Assembly (NCBI GenBank): GCA_010909165.1
Contig: VJWM01000204.1
Location: 186,001 to 250,000, forward strand
Length of the DNA: 64,000 nt
Reading direction: 5' to 3'
Source: Anthoceros angustus
Taxonomy: Eukaryota > Streptophyta > Anthocerotopsida > Anthocerotales > Anthocerotaceae
Shown here: one piece after another, positions 1-9,866 of the stretch
Position numbering within the stretch: the first letter of the stretch is position 1
How the letters are laid out: each line of letters opens with the position of its first letter
The notes under the pieces: generated by a model
Database searches by the model: none
What the model was told of the DNA's origin: nothing
The model's input: only the letters and a program-made list of their open reading frames with translations
Translations under genes and position numbers: made by a program

Positions 1-1691
1 TGCAATACGCTCTCCAGCTAAAGTCGAATACATCATACCCGGAATAGCTGGGATAAACACATCACTTTCTGTACATACTATCAAATCAACAGCAAGCTCC
101 AGCTGTGTTGTGCCGGTGAGCAGAAATTGATTCTCCTCATTGAAGGGCATACTGTATTCCTGCGGGAGATAGCAGCAGCATGTGAGAAGACAGCCACACC
201 GGGGGTGAGAGGTCAGTGATATAAATAGGACTAAGGGGAGTGCTTGCAGGAGGAGGCACAGGGGACAAACCTTTGTGTGCATATTTGGGAACATCTCTAG
301 TAAAGGATCAAGCATGTCATTCCACTGAGAATTTGTGAGATATATAGCGGTATTCCGGTCGAATCCCAAGTTCTGCAACAGAAGCCCAACCTCCACAGGA
401 GAGAGACACTTCTTCTTCCTCACTTTCCGAGAGTCAAGGTCAGAAGCTCCAAAACTAGTGTTACACTCTCTGCGCTGTAGTGCATCCAGGCGAAGGTCCA
501 CAGCGACGAAGTGTCCACCGAACTCTGCACCAGCTTCCTTGATGCGACTGACGACCCTCTCCCCTAACTTTTGCACCGGGAAGGAGAACCGCAAAGAGTG
601 AAACATTACTAAGCAGCGTACCGCTTGCATAGCCCTATCCTCAACCTGCTGAAACCCTAACGCTGTGGTGAAACCTCTGATAACAATAAGCTGGCGCCGC
701 TCCAGCATGGGCCTCAGATTCTCGTCAATGTACTCAGGCGTCACCCTGACGGGAACTTTGGTAAAGCTGTCCTTGGTAATATTGAGGGTGGCGGGAAGGC
801 GGCCAACCACCCGAACGACGCCCTCCAGGGCAGCAATGAAATGTCGTACGCTGTATATATCCTCGAACTTACTGCAAGTCAGGCCACACACAACAAATCT
901 CAGCCTGGCGGAACTCAAAGTGAGTGCTGGCTGCTCCGAGAGAAAAATGTATTCCAAACTCCACATACCCGCCAGGTTCTTGCAAACCCTCTTTCACAAT
1001 GGGGATCACCAAGGTGGCATTCAACTGGATAGCCACCACCACTGCATCCGCGACCTGCAGGCTTTTATCAAAACTACTCCGATGCCTCCCTCAAGAGACC
1101 GTGCCACAACGCACCAAAGGCAGCAGAAACAAAGCGGTGCTGACAAGCTACCTGCAACTTATGGTTGTGAGGCCCATTCGAGATCTTGACAACAACAAAA
1201 CCCCGGTTTCCAGCAGGCCTCGCCTTCTCTGCGGATCAATGCAAACGCCGACTCAGAATCTGAACCCCAGCCACGCATGGCAGCTCCAACACAGAGTGTT
1301 TCACACACTTACGCTGGATCCGATCGCTCCAACACGGCTCCAGCGCGGGAGCCAGGCCAGCCGAGAAAAGCGTGGTCATGTTTATCCTGCTGGCGGAAGG
1401 CACATCGGCCGCCACATCCTCGGACCGCGAGTTCCACCAATCCGCCGCGGCACCGAGCCTGTCCCTAATCTACACAACCGCAGCCGGCAGAGTGACCACA
1501 TATGGAACCCGAGTCCGGAAGCAGAAGGCGGGAAAAACAGAAACAGTAGGCGCACCAACCTCGGGCTTCTGGTACGCGAACTGCCCGAACGAGACGTTGC
1601 TGGCCATGTTGAGAAGAAGAACTAGGAGTCCTAAAGCCAGGAGAATCCCCATGGCCACCTTCAAGTCCGCCATGGCCGACCGCTTACTCAT
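1..1691 (-). CDS. O-fucosyltransferase family protein (GDP-fucose dependent, plant type), 3' end outside window
   Basis: Reading leftwards from the ATG at 1691, exon 1 encodes a short basic N-terminus and a hydrophobic anchor (about residues 13-31), as in a type II Golgi protein. Later exons, roughly 1440-1310, 1210-1150, 1070-980, 870-270 and 155-1, encode blocks typical of plant O-fucosyltransferases: SNGPHNHKLQ running into VADAVVVA, KFEDIYSVRHF, FVAVDLR, a Cys/Pro motif with EVGLLL, and AVDLIVCTESDVFIP near the left edge. The family transfers fucose from GDP-fucose to protein or glycan in the secretory pathway; the acceptor here is unknown. Exon edges are approximate and the first donor is uncertain. 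The C-terminus lies beyond base 1. Family assignment is firm; subfamily is not. Confidence 0.85.
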
Positions 1692-4414
1692 CTAGACCTA
1701 CTTGCACGCAAGCACTCCCCGGAGCGCTTCCCGCATTCCCCCCTCGTTCCCCTAAAGAATCCGCGCCCCGGCTGGAGGAGCCGCACCGAAGGCGGCAGCG
1801 GCGGGACCAGGGAGTCCATCCCGGGGCTAGCTAGGCGGGGGATTGGAGCTGGAGCGGGCAGATCGGGGGCGAGGCGAGCTCCCTCGCGCCTCTCCTGCGC
1901 ACCTTAGGCCACTCCATGGCGGGGCGGGGCGGGCAGATGCGGGCGCTGCGCACGTGCAGAGGAGCGAGGATCGGTGGGAGCCCGTGCCAGCGGCGGGAGA
2001 GCTCGAGGAGCCGGAGGCGGAGGCGGAGCCAGGGCAGGAAGAAGTGGAGGCGGAGACGAAGGAGGAGAGGGAGGTGGTTGGGCCAGGCCCGTGCGCGAGT
2101 GTGCGAGTGTGCGAGGCCACAGCAGGGCAGCAGCCGGGGCCAAGGGTGACGCGTCGCCTGGTCCTGCAGATCGTGCGGAGTCTCGGCTCGTCTCGGCTCG
2201 GCGAGGCGATCATGCCCAGCCCTCCCCAGATCGAATGTCAGAGGGCGGGAGCGCCAGTGCCTGTGCCAGCGCCAGCGGAAGCAGCGGCCCCCAAACATTC
2301 TAATAAAAAGCCGACTGAGGCGTGACTGCACGAGACGACTCGACTGCGAGTCGACTCGGCTGAACTGGGGGCCGCAGCCGCAGCCTGCAGGTCCGGGACT
2401 CCGGTGCCCCTGCCGGCCCGTGGTGCCGTCCCCCGGGCCTCCCCGTTCCGTTACAATAATAAGCGAATAAGCGTGACGCGTGACAGAGTCAGACAGTTCT
2501 GAGAAAGAGATAGAGATAGAGAGAGAGTGGTACGTGGATTGTGTGTGTATGGGACTCGAGCTGGCGGTTAGCTGTGCCCGTTATGGGCCTCGACCGGCGC
2601 GCCCGCCTGGCTCCTCGCTTGCTCCCCGAATCGTACATACTCTCATCTGCAAGGACGAGTTCCACGCCCCAATGCCAATTTCTTGTACACATGCGGCTGC
2701 AGCTGTGTCATGTCCTATGTCCCTTCTCCCTTCTCCCTTCTCCCTTGTCCCTTATCATGGGGAGTTCCCCTAACGGAACGGCCGCTGCTGCCCGCCTGCT
2801 TTTAACCACCAGCCACGTCCCGCTCCCGCTCCCGCTGCCTTGGCGTCTCCTTATAGGTCACTTGACCGAGCATAGACTCCAAGTCTTTTCTTACCTCGTC
2901 CTATCACCTTCGATTCCCCTCTTCATACTTCTTCTCTTTCACCATTTCCTCCTCCTTCAACTCACTAGGTAGAACACAAGATTGTCATTTAATAAAAACA
3001 TTATGTAAGAATAACGAAATGAGGGTGGGATTGCCTACTCCATTGAAAGGTAAGGGAAGACTCAAAGAGTAAAAACAGAATTTAAGAATATATTTTAAAA
3101 GAAGTATGAATTAAATTGAAATATCTAAACTTACCTCAATCTTCATGCGTACTCCAAGTCTAGAGGGCACACGGCTGCTCCATTCTTATGGACTGTGTCA
3201 TATTTATTGCATGCGTTTGAAAGGCTCGGTGGCCACATGCACACTGTCGCCCTGTTGAGAGATCGAACTGTGTACTGTACTTACATATGTACTTCTACTC
3301 TGTGAGTACGAGCTCGTGAACCTTGGTGATGGTACATGCAAAGAACTCAGTTGCGTTGGGTTCCAAAATTCAAATAAGGACGGTTTGGGTTCGCCGCCGT
3401 CTGTCTATGTACTGTACATGTGTACTTACAGTATGCCTATATGTACATATCTTCTCGCGGTGAATGCCCTGCGCTTCCTTTGCCAACGTGTACTATTTAT
3501 CATGCCTATATCTTCTCGCGGTAAATGCCCTGCGCTTCCTTTGCTAGTGCGTACTATGTACATATCTTCATCCTGGTGGTCTGTCTAGATACAGTATGTA
3601 CATGTGACAGTGTACTTATGTATGTACGTGTGTACGCATATAGTATCTCCATTTTCCCTCCAAGTGAGTGCGGCCCCGAATGTGGTGATTTGACCCGAGA
3701 TCTTTTCTCACAACGCGCGCGACACTTTAATTAAAGGGAATATGTACCTTGTCATATGGTCTCAAGCCACGGCAAGAAGTGGGGACGTTGAGACCGTTTT
3801 GACCCATTGCAATTCATAATTATACATTATTCATTTTATCTCATAGAAGACACGGCACCCAATTGCCATACCTCCTTTTAATTTAGCTTATAGATGTGGT
3901 TTTAGACTCTCAAAAAATGGAGGGCGGTGCTATAATTGGGGGCATGGATGGATGGATACATAATCTTTTACATGTTGTATGCAGATCTTGCACACTAGGG
4001 CGTATCAGTTTGTTTTGAAGTTAGAGCCATTATGTAAGACAAATCTATACCGAGTTTGGGAGCAGCTTACAACTTATTAAACCCTAGGATTAGCTATTGT
4101 AATATCAAAACTCTGAAGCAAAGTTCAATCATGAAATTATGGATTGAAAACCCTAAAATACTATGACTCCAATATATATGATTTATTTATTTTTAAATGT
4201 GAGTATCTACCTAATGAGAAAGATGAAGACAGTAGGACCCAAGGAAAAACTTTCCAAATAGGAATTAAAAACATGATTATGATAGCAACACATGAAGAAG
4301 AAGAAGAAGAATTTTATTCAAGTCCTATAGGGATGGTTGAAACCATGAGTTTGAAACCTTAATCCTATAGGTAATCAAATCCTAATGAAGAGACACATGG
4401 AAGCAAATGAAGCT
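1692..4414. other. Intergenic; GC-rich promoter side, then AT-rich spacer with short repeats
   Basis: No convincing gene. 1692-2450 is very GC-rich and is the upstream flank of the O-fucosyltransferase gene; its long open frames have purely compositional, Arg/Ala/Gly/Pro-rich translations. A GA-rich run lies at 2500-2530 and a CCCTTCT short tandem repeat at about 2718-2752. From about 2980 the base composition turns strongly AT-rich and stays so through the MORN gene. Confidence 0.6.
3444..3562. repeat. Two tandem copies of a ~60-bp unit
   Basis: The block containing TATCTTCTCGCGGT and GCCCTGCGCTTCCTTTG occurs at about 3449-3497 and again at about 3508-3560 with a few substitutions. No gene is associated with it. 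Confidence 0.75.
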
Positions 4415-5902
4415 TTATTCAATACAAAACTTAGTTGCCTCAAGGGCATCACTCATCATTGTCTCTGTGTACATTGTATGATTTTCAAGATCTTGATATG
4501 GTACAATGTTAGCTTTAGTCTTCTTTGGTTTCACATATGAGCCGCATAGTAACATATCATTTCTCCAAACACCTTCAAATTTTGCAGAAATTTTGGCATA
4601 ATAATAGACTCCTGGACCTTCTTTGAGATCGTCTATGAAATTTCCTTCATACACATCTCCATTTGCTACGACAGGTGATAAGTTGACTTAAGATATTGGG
4701 TTCACTTGGTACATATAATCTTAATGCAATTATTTGTGGATCATGTAAAATGATAATTAAGTATTTGAGATTAGATAATGCTCACCCATTTTGAGAGATC
4801 CGACTCCATGCCTTTTATTCTCTTTCCATTCCCCATGATATGTTGTATATACACCTGGCGTTCCTGCGAAATATGTTTGCTTCCCAAGGCCATGCCTCAT
4901 TCCTTTTATGAAACTACCATCATATTTTTCACCACACTCTCCCTTTAAAACGCCTTTCCCCTACAACAAAATGAAAGGCATATTTTACACTTCGGTATAA
5001 TGAATAGAAGAGAAACTTCATGTCATGAGCAATAGAGCAATGCTTACTTCAAATAATCCATTCTTCCATTCTCCTCGGTAACGTACACTAAATTTTCCAT
5101 CATCAGTTATCCAAAATATCCCACGTCCTTCCCTTTTTCCGCTTTTCCACTCTCCTTCATATCGATTTCCATTCTTGTATACATGAATCCCAGAACCTAA
5201 AATTTTATAATTTTGTTTTTGAGTGGCATGGAACAACTGAGCAAATTAAAATTAAAATCTTTAATGTGTAAATATGAAATACCAGAATAAGTGATGAGTG
5301 AGCTAACTTACAATTGTCTATGTTGTTGTTCATCCATGATTTGCAGATTGTTTGTATGCTTATGAACTATTAAGGATTGATGATGTAACCTGATAAACTC
5401 ATATATCAACAAATATGTATGATATGTGAAATTGTATGGATTAGCATAAATCATACAAAAAATTCTTACATATAAATTCATGTGCATACTATATTTGTTG
5501 TGCTAAAAACAATTACCATCTCTTTTATTTTGTGCCCAATCTCCGCAATATATGTCGCCTGTGATCCAGTGGATATAGGGTCTAAAACCATTTTTATTTG
5601 CAATTCTATTCATATATTCTGAATGTTTTTCATTTCTTTCAACCACAGGTTCTATAGTCTCAATCTCATTAAGTGTGCCCAAAACACGACCTAGGATATC
5701 CATTGCTGGGGTCTCCAAGATGAGATAGTAAGAAAACTGTTATGAAGATAGTGGGAATGAACACTGCAATCCGTGTAGACATTCGAGTTCCTTTGTTGTC
5801 GAAATAATCCAAGTGGATCGTGCGAAGAAATTTTGCAACGGGCTCTTCCTTTTGTTCCAGGATAGCACTGGCGGCAACACGATCCATGTCAAATCCGGGC
5901 AT
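4415..5902 (-). CDS. MORN3: MORN-repeat protein, MORN3-like (sperm/flagella-associated family)
   Basis: Five exons on the minus strand: about 5902-5776, 5714-5517, 5196-5048, 4960-4786 and 4665-4415. The last three junctions are canonical and in phase. The product is about 300 residues and is mainly MORN repeats (YxGxWxxGxRxGxG): GDIYCGDWAQNKRDG, NRYEGEWKSGKREGRG, VYTTYHGEWKENKRHGVG and GDVYEGNFIDDLKEGPG. The order, the short NGFRPYIHW lead-in and the tail beginning KFEGVWRNDMLLCGSYV match animal MORN3, which is linked to sperm. In plants this fits lineages with swimming sperm. An in-frame ATG is at 5902. Reading through the first intron produces a false hydrophobic segment, so no membrane span is predicted. 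The first exon boundary is uncertain. The gene sits in an AT-rich block. Confidence 0.8.
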
Positions 5903-6189
5903 GGGGTCTTGGAACAAGAGCTAGCCTAGGGTTACCCGTACGGTTGCTGTAACCGGGGGTTTAACGGCGGACGGACTGAGTCGCATGAGCGGTCGGAGTC
6001 GAACGGCGTTGTCCGAACTGCGTCCATTATGACAACCGAGTACACGCTGTCGGAACTGAGTGGATCCCACGACGGCGGAGCCGGACATTCCCAAGTCGGG
6101 GCTCTTGCGAGAGGCGGGCCCAAATTTGTGTCGCTGGGATGGAGGTGTGATCGGCGGATTTGCAGCTTGTCGGAGCGCGCGGGTTTGCG
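5903..6189. promoter_or_regulatory. Short divergent promoter interval, MORN3-like / NAGK
   Basis: Only 287 bases separate the MORN3-like start codon (5902, minus) from the kinase start codon (6190, plus), so the two genes must share this interval. Composition shifts from AT-rich to GC-rich across it. A CCTAGGGTTA telo-box-like element lies at about 5925-5934. No clear TATA box was found. Confidence 0.5.
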
Positions 6190-7613
6190 ATGTTGAAATC
6201 CGTGGTGGCGCCGGGCGCGGCCCAGCAGCAACAGCAGCCGCGGGGGCTCGGCTTCCTGCACGGCATTGCGGAATTGAAGCTCGAGGCCAAGGCTCCGGCC
6301 CGGGTGCGATGGCGGCAGGCCGGGAGCGCCCGCCTGGTGGTGCAGTGCGTGGCCGGGGGCTCTGTGCTGGAGCAGCGCCGCTCGCTGCACACCGCCAAGG
6401 ACCGGGTGGACATTCTCGCCGAGGCGCTTCCCTTCATCCAGCGCTTCCAGGACAAGACCGTGGTGGTGAAGTACGGGGGAGCTGCCATGAAGGACAGCTC
6501 GCTCATGGACGGCGTCATCAAGGACCTGGTGCTGCTCTCCTGCGTCGGCCTGCGCCCCGTGCTGGTGCATGGAGGCGGCCCCGAGATCAACACCTGGCTC
6601 ACCAAGCTCGGAATTCAGCCGCAATTCAAGGACGGCCTCCGCGTCACCGACGGACCTACCATGGAGGTTGTGGAGATGGTGCTCGTCGGAAAGGTTAGCG
6701 AGTGCTAGCATGTGGCGGATCTCGGAGGTAGGGCAAGAGGCAGATCGTGGTCTTACATGGAATTTGTGTTTGCAGGTTAACAAGTCCCTGGTGTCCCTGA
6801 TCAACAAGGCCGGAGGGACTGCGATAGGGATGTGCGGGAAGGATGGGAAGCTGATTACGGCCCGCCCGGTCGGTGGCGGTCTGGGATTTGTCGGGGAGAT
6901 TACGTATGTCAACTCTGGAGTTTTGCAGGTAAAGATCAGGATGCTTGTGTGTGTGTTTTGGTTCTGTTTGTTGAATTAGGTGTTGTGTAAGGGATCAGGA
7001 TCAGTGTGTGTTTGTTTTGGTTTGGTTTGTTCAATTTGGTGTTGTAACCTTTGCAGGCAAAATATCAGGATGAGTGTGGTTGGTTTTGATTTGGTTTGTT
7101 CTTGTTCAATTTGGTGTTATAACCTTTGCAGGAAGAGGATCAGGATGAGCGTGCCTGTTTTGTTTTTTCGGTTTGGTTTGTTCGATTTGGTGTTGTAACC
7201 GTGGGAGCCATGCGATGGTGCAGGGCATCTTGCGGGACGGAAATATTCCAGTGATAGCGTCCGTTGCGGCGGACAATGAAGGGCAGGCGTACAATATCAA
7301 TGCAGACACGGCGGCGGGGGAGATTGCTGCTTCATTGGGGGCTGAGAAGGTCATCCTCATGACTGATGTCCCAGGTGTGATGCTCGACAAGAACGACGTT
7401 AGCACTCTGGTGAAGGAGGTGGACATCAAGGGAATCAGGAAGCTGATTGCCGACGGGATTGTGAAAGGAGGCATGATCCCCAAGGTGGAGTGCTGCGTGC
7501 GATCCGTAGCACAAGGTGTGCGAGCTGCGCACATAATCGATGGGAGAGAACCTCATTCTCTCCTGCTGGAGATTTTGACGGATGAAGGGGCGGGCACCAT
7601 GATCACGGGCTGA
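6190..7613 (+). CDS. NAGK: Acetylglutamate kinase, plastid-targeted
   Basis: Second enzyme of arginine/ornithine synthesis: phosphorylates N-acetyl-L-glutamate with ATP, normally in the plastid and under PII control. Three exons, 6190-6693, 6776-6928 and 7224-7613, with canonical splice sites, all in phase, encode 348 residues. The first ~70 residues (Ala/Arg/Gln-rich, few acidic) look like a transit peptide. Amino-acid-kinase motifs follow: KYGGAAM (~94-100), HGGGPEIN (~127-134), [27 protein letters not shown] and the C-terminal EGAGTMITG. The ATG at 6190 is used because nothing upstream gives a better in-frame start. The second intron is enlarged by internal repeats (separate entry). Divergently paired with the MORN3-like gene. 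Confidence 0.95.
6935..7205. repeat. About four tandem copies of a ~60-75-bp unit inside NAGK intron 2
   Basis: Units start near 6935, 6993, 7063 and 7138. Each has a GATCAGGATGAG-like head and a GTTTGGTTTGTTC..TTTGGTGTTGTAACC tail. Two units end in AACCTTTGCAGG (about 7045-7056 and 7120-7131), which looks like a 3' splice site. The acceptor used in the model is downstream at 7221-7223. Confidence 0.85.
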
Positions 7614-7926
7614 TGATGAGGTCGATGCCAACAATCCTGTTCAAGGACCTTTGCATGCTGCAGTCGGCAAGACTGATGAGGCGATTTCTGGTACAAATTT
7701 TGTTTGTTGGTGCCGGATGAGCTCGAGGATGAACTGCTACAGCCAGTAGGAAACAACTTGTCTGTCCTCAAGACTTGGTAGATTCACGAGCACACGGACT
7801 ACTTGCGTTGCACCTAGAGAGCAGCGGATTCCCTTGAGCTGAGTAGGAGGTGCCGGAAAGGAAAGCCCTAATTCGCAGGGTTTTGCAGGAGCGGACCACG
7901 GGAGCCTTTGAATTTGCTCTCGAGTT

Positions 7927-9135
7927 ATGGGAAGAGTACAGCACGCTCGCATTCCTTCCCTGTTTCTGCGTTTGTGTTGCAGGTCGTTTGCCAGTGCTCT
8001 CAGCGATGGTGGAAGGAAGGCTGGGATTGCGAAGGCGAAGAAGAAGAAGAAGGGAGAGGAAGGAGCGGTGTTGCCTGCGGAAGTGAGGAGATTGCTGAAG
8101 CCTTCCGTCGCAGTGTTCTGGGACCTGGACAACAAGCCCCCGCAGGCCGTGCCGCCTTACGACGCGGCTGTGCGGCTCAAGGATGTGGCGGCAGCCTTCG
8201 GGGAGGTGGTGGACACGGTGGCGTACGCGAATCAGCATGCCTTCTCGCACGTGCCGGGATGGGTGCGGGAGGAGAGGCAGGAGCGGAAGAAGCTGGACGC
8301 GCTGGAGAAAATGGGCGTGGTGAAGGCGGAGCAGCCTTACATCTGCGGCGTGTGCGGGGCCAAGAAGAAAACCAATCTGGAGCTGAAGAAGCACTTCAAG
8401 TCCCTGCACGAGCGGGAGCAGCGGAAGCGGATGAACCGGCTGGACTCGCTCAGGGGCGCCAGGAGGGTGAAGTACCTGGCCTCAGTCGAGGACAAGAGCA
8501 GCAAGTTCAGGAACGCGGCGCGCAGCATCCTGGTGCCCAAGGTGGGCTACGGCCTGGCCCCGGAGCTGCGCAGGGCGGGGTTCTTGGTCAGGACTGTGGC
8601 GGACGAGCCGCAGGCCGCGGATATGGCTCTGAAGCGGCACATGCGCAGGGCCATCGAGAAAGGCGTGAACTGCATCTGCCTCGTCTCGGACGACTCGGAT
8701 TTCGCAGCCGTGCTGAATTCGGCGCGGCAGCAGGACCTGCACACGGTTGTGGTGGGGGAGACGAAGGTCCTGCGGAGGAACGCGGACGTGTGGTTCTCCT
8801 GGCAGGACGTCGCCTCCGGCGCGGCCCTGGCCGCGGCCAACGAGACCCACCAGGACTGGATGGCGGATGCGGGAATTCTAGGGGGGTTGTTTGATTTGGG
8901 GGACCATGGGGAGGTCGGGGGCTCGTTTCTGGACCAGGTTGATCCGCTGGGGCTTGGTGGGCTGTATTCCTCCTCCGACGACGAGGCTGACGCGGTCGGA
9001 CTCGGAGCTGAGGCCGAGGCCAGTGATGACGATCTTGATTCGGCGTCTGCTGCTTCCTGTCGCCCTCGGAGGGCCCGGGAGGAGGAATTTTTTTTTCATG
9101 ATTCTTCTTCTGAAGAAGATGATGAAGCTGGTTGA
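7927..9135 (+). CDS. NYN-domain putative RNase with C2H2 zinc finger, organelle-targeted
   Basis: Single-exon 402-residue protein. The N-terminus (about residues 1-32) is Arg/Ser/Leu-rich with almost no acidic residues, as in a mitochondrial presequence. The NYN (PIN-like) nuclease fold follows: FWDLDN at 65-69 supplies acidic residues, and VSDDSDFAAVL at 253-263 is the second acidic cluster. Between them a C2H2 finger (C140, C143, H156, H161) is inserted. The C-terminus is Asp/Glu/Ser-rich and disordered. Plants have a small family with this architecture, annotated as putative endonucleases; substrates are unknown. The gene starts 313 bases after NAGK on the same strand. Confidence 0.85.
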   Translation: MGRVQHARIPSLFLRLCCRSFASALSDGGRKAGIAKAKKKKKGEEGAVLPAEVRRLLKPSVAVFWDLDNKPPQAVPPYDAAVRLKDVAAAFGEVVDTVAYANQHAFSHVPGWVREERQERKKLDALEKMGVVKAEQPYICGVCGAKKKTNLELKKHFKSLHEREQRKRMNRLDSLRGARRVKYLASVEDKSSKFRNAARSILVPKVGYGLAPELRRAGFLVRTVADEPQAADMALKRHMRRAIEKGVNCICLVSDDSDFAAVLNSARQQDLHTVVVGETKVLRRNADVWFSWQDVASGAALAAANETHQDWMADAGILGGLFDLGDHGEVGGSFLDQVDPLGLGGLYSSSDDEADAVGLGAEAEASDDDLDSASAASCRPRRAREEEFFFHDSSSEEDDEAG

Positions 9136-9866
9136 GGTTTGGAGGGAGAGGTTGGTGCTGCAGTTGGTGGTGGATCATGTTCAGGGCCAGGGCTGCTGGA
9201 CGACTGTTCACCTGCAAGAGCTGCTGGAATCCGGGATGGTCCCGCCGGATAGGACGGCACCGGGGATTTTTGCCTATCGGAAGGAACAGCATGGAGCATA
9301 TCCCCGAGGTGACCAGGCTCGAGGTGATTAGTCAACCTCGTGCAGCTTCGGAGTCTCCCGCGATGTATGTGCATACATGGCGTGTTGGAAGGTCGTATCT
9401 ATTTGTACGACGGATGCCTGGTGTAGGAGTGGGTAAACACGTTTTGGGGTGAAACAGCAAACGCAACGCTGATTCTTCTAGCCTGTTCTGGGATTTGCGC
9501 GATTGTGGAAATCGTCCTTGTCAGAGTCCAGTTCATTTTTTTTTGGGACGTAGCCCGCCTGAGTGTTCGTACGTCAGGCTTGGCAGTGAAGTTTGCATGT
9601 ACCACCAAATCGTGGCTCTGGTTGGTGGGGCGGTGGATTGACAGCAGTGGATTGTTTGGCGGATCCTATTGCCGGACCAAAAATCCGCAGTTTGGATGGC
9701 GGCTGGATTGTGTGGGCGGGAATGAGGAAAAGGCCCGAATTGTTCTGCTGCCGTCCTTCGTTGCTAAGGCTGGAAGGAAAGGAAGGAAGGAGCCTGGCTG
9801 CTCCTTGCGGAAGGAGGTGTCGCTGGTGAGTTTTGCAGGAGATGATAGGCAGAAGCTGCTCCAGCA
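9136..9866. other. Intergenic, upstream of phosphate transporter
   Basis: Contains the 3' flank of the NYN gene and the upstream flank of the Pht1 gene. No other gene was seen. GCATATCC at 9296-9303 fits the P1BS consensus GNATATNC bound by PHR-type phosphate-starvation regulators; one chance match in an interval this long would not be surprising. Confidence 0.4.

Noticed and set aside
1827-2331. Overlapping long open frames on both strands in GC-rich DNA
   Set aside because: Translations are compositional (Arg/Ala/Pro/Gly), open in several frames at once, and show no motif.
5669-5790. Apparent transmembrane segment in the MORN3-like protein
   Set aside because: It comes from reading through the first intron; the conserved MORN exon is in another frame.
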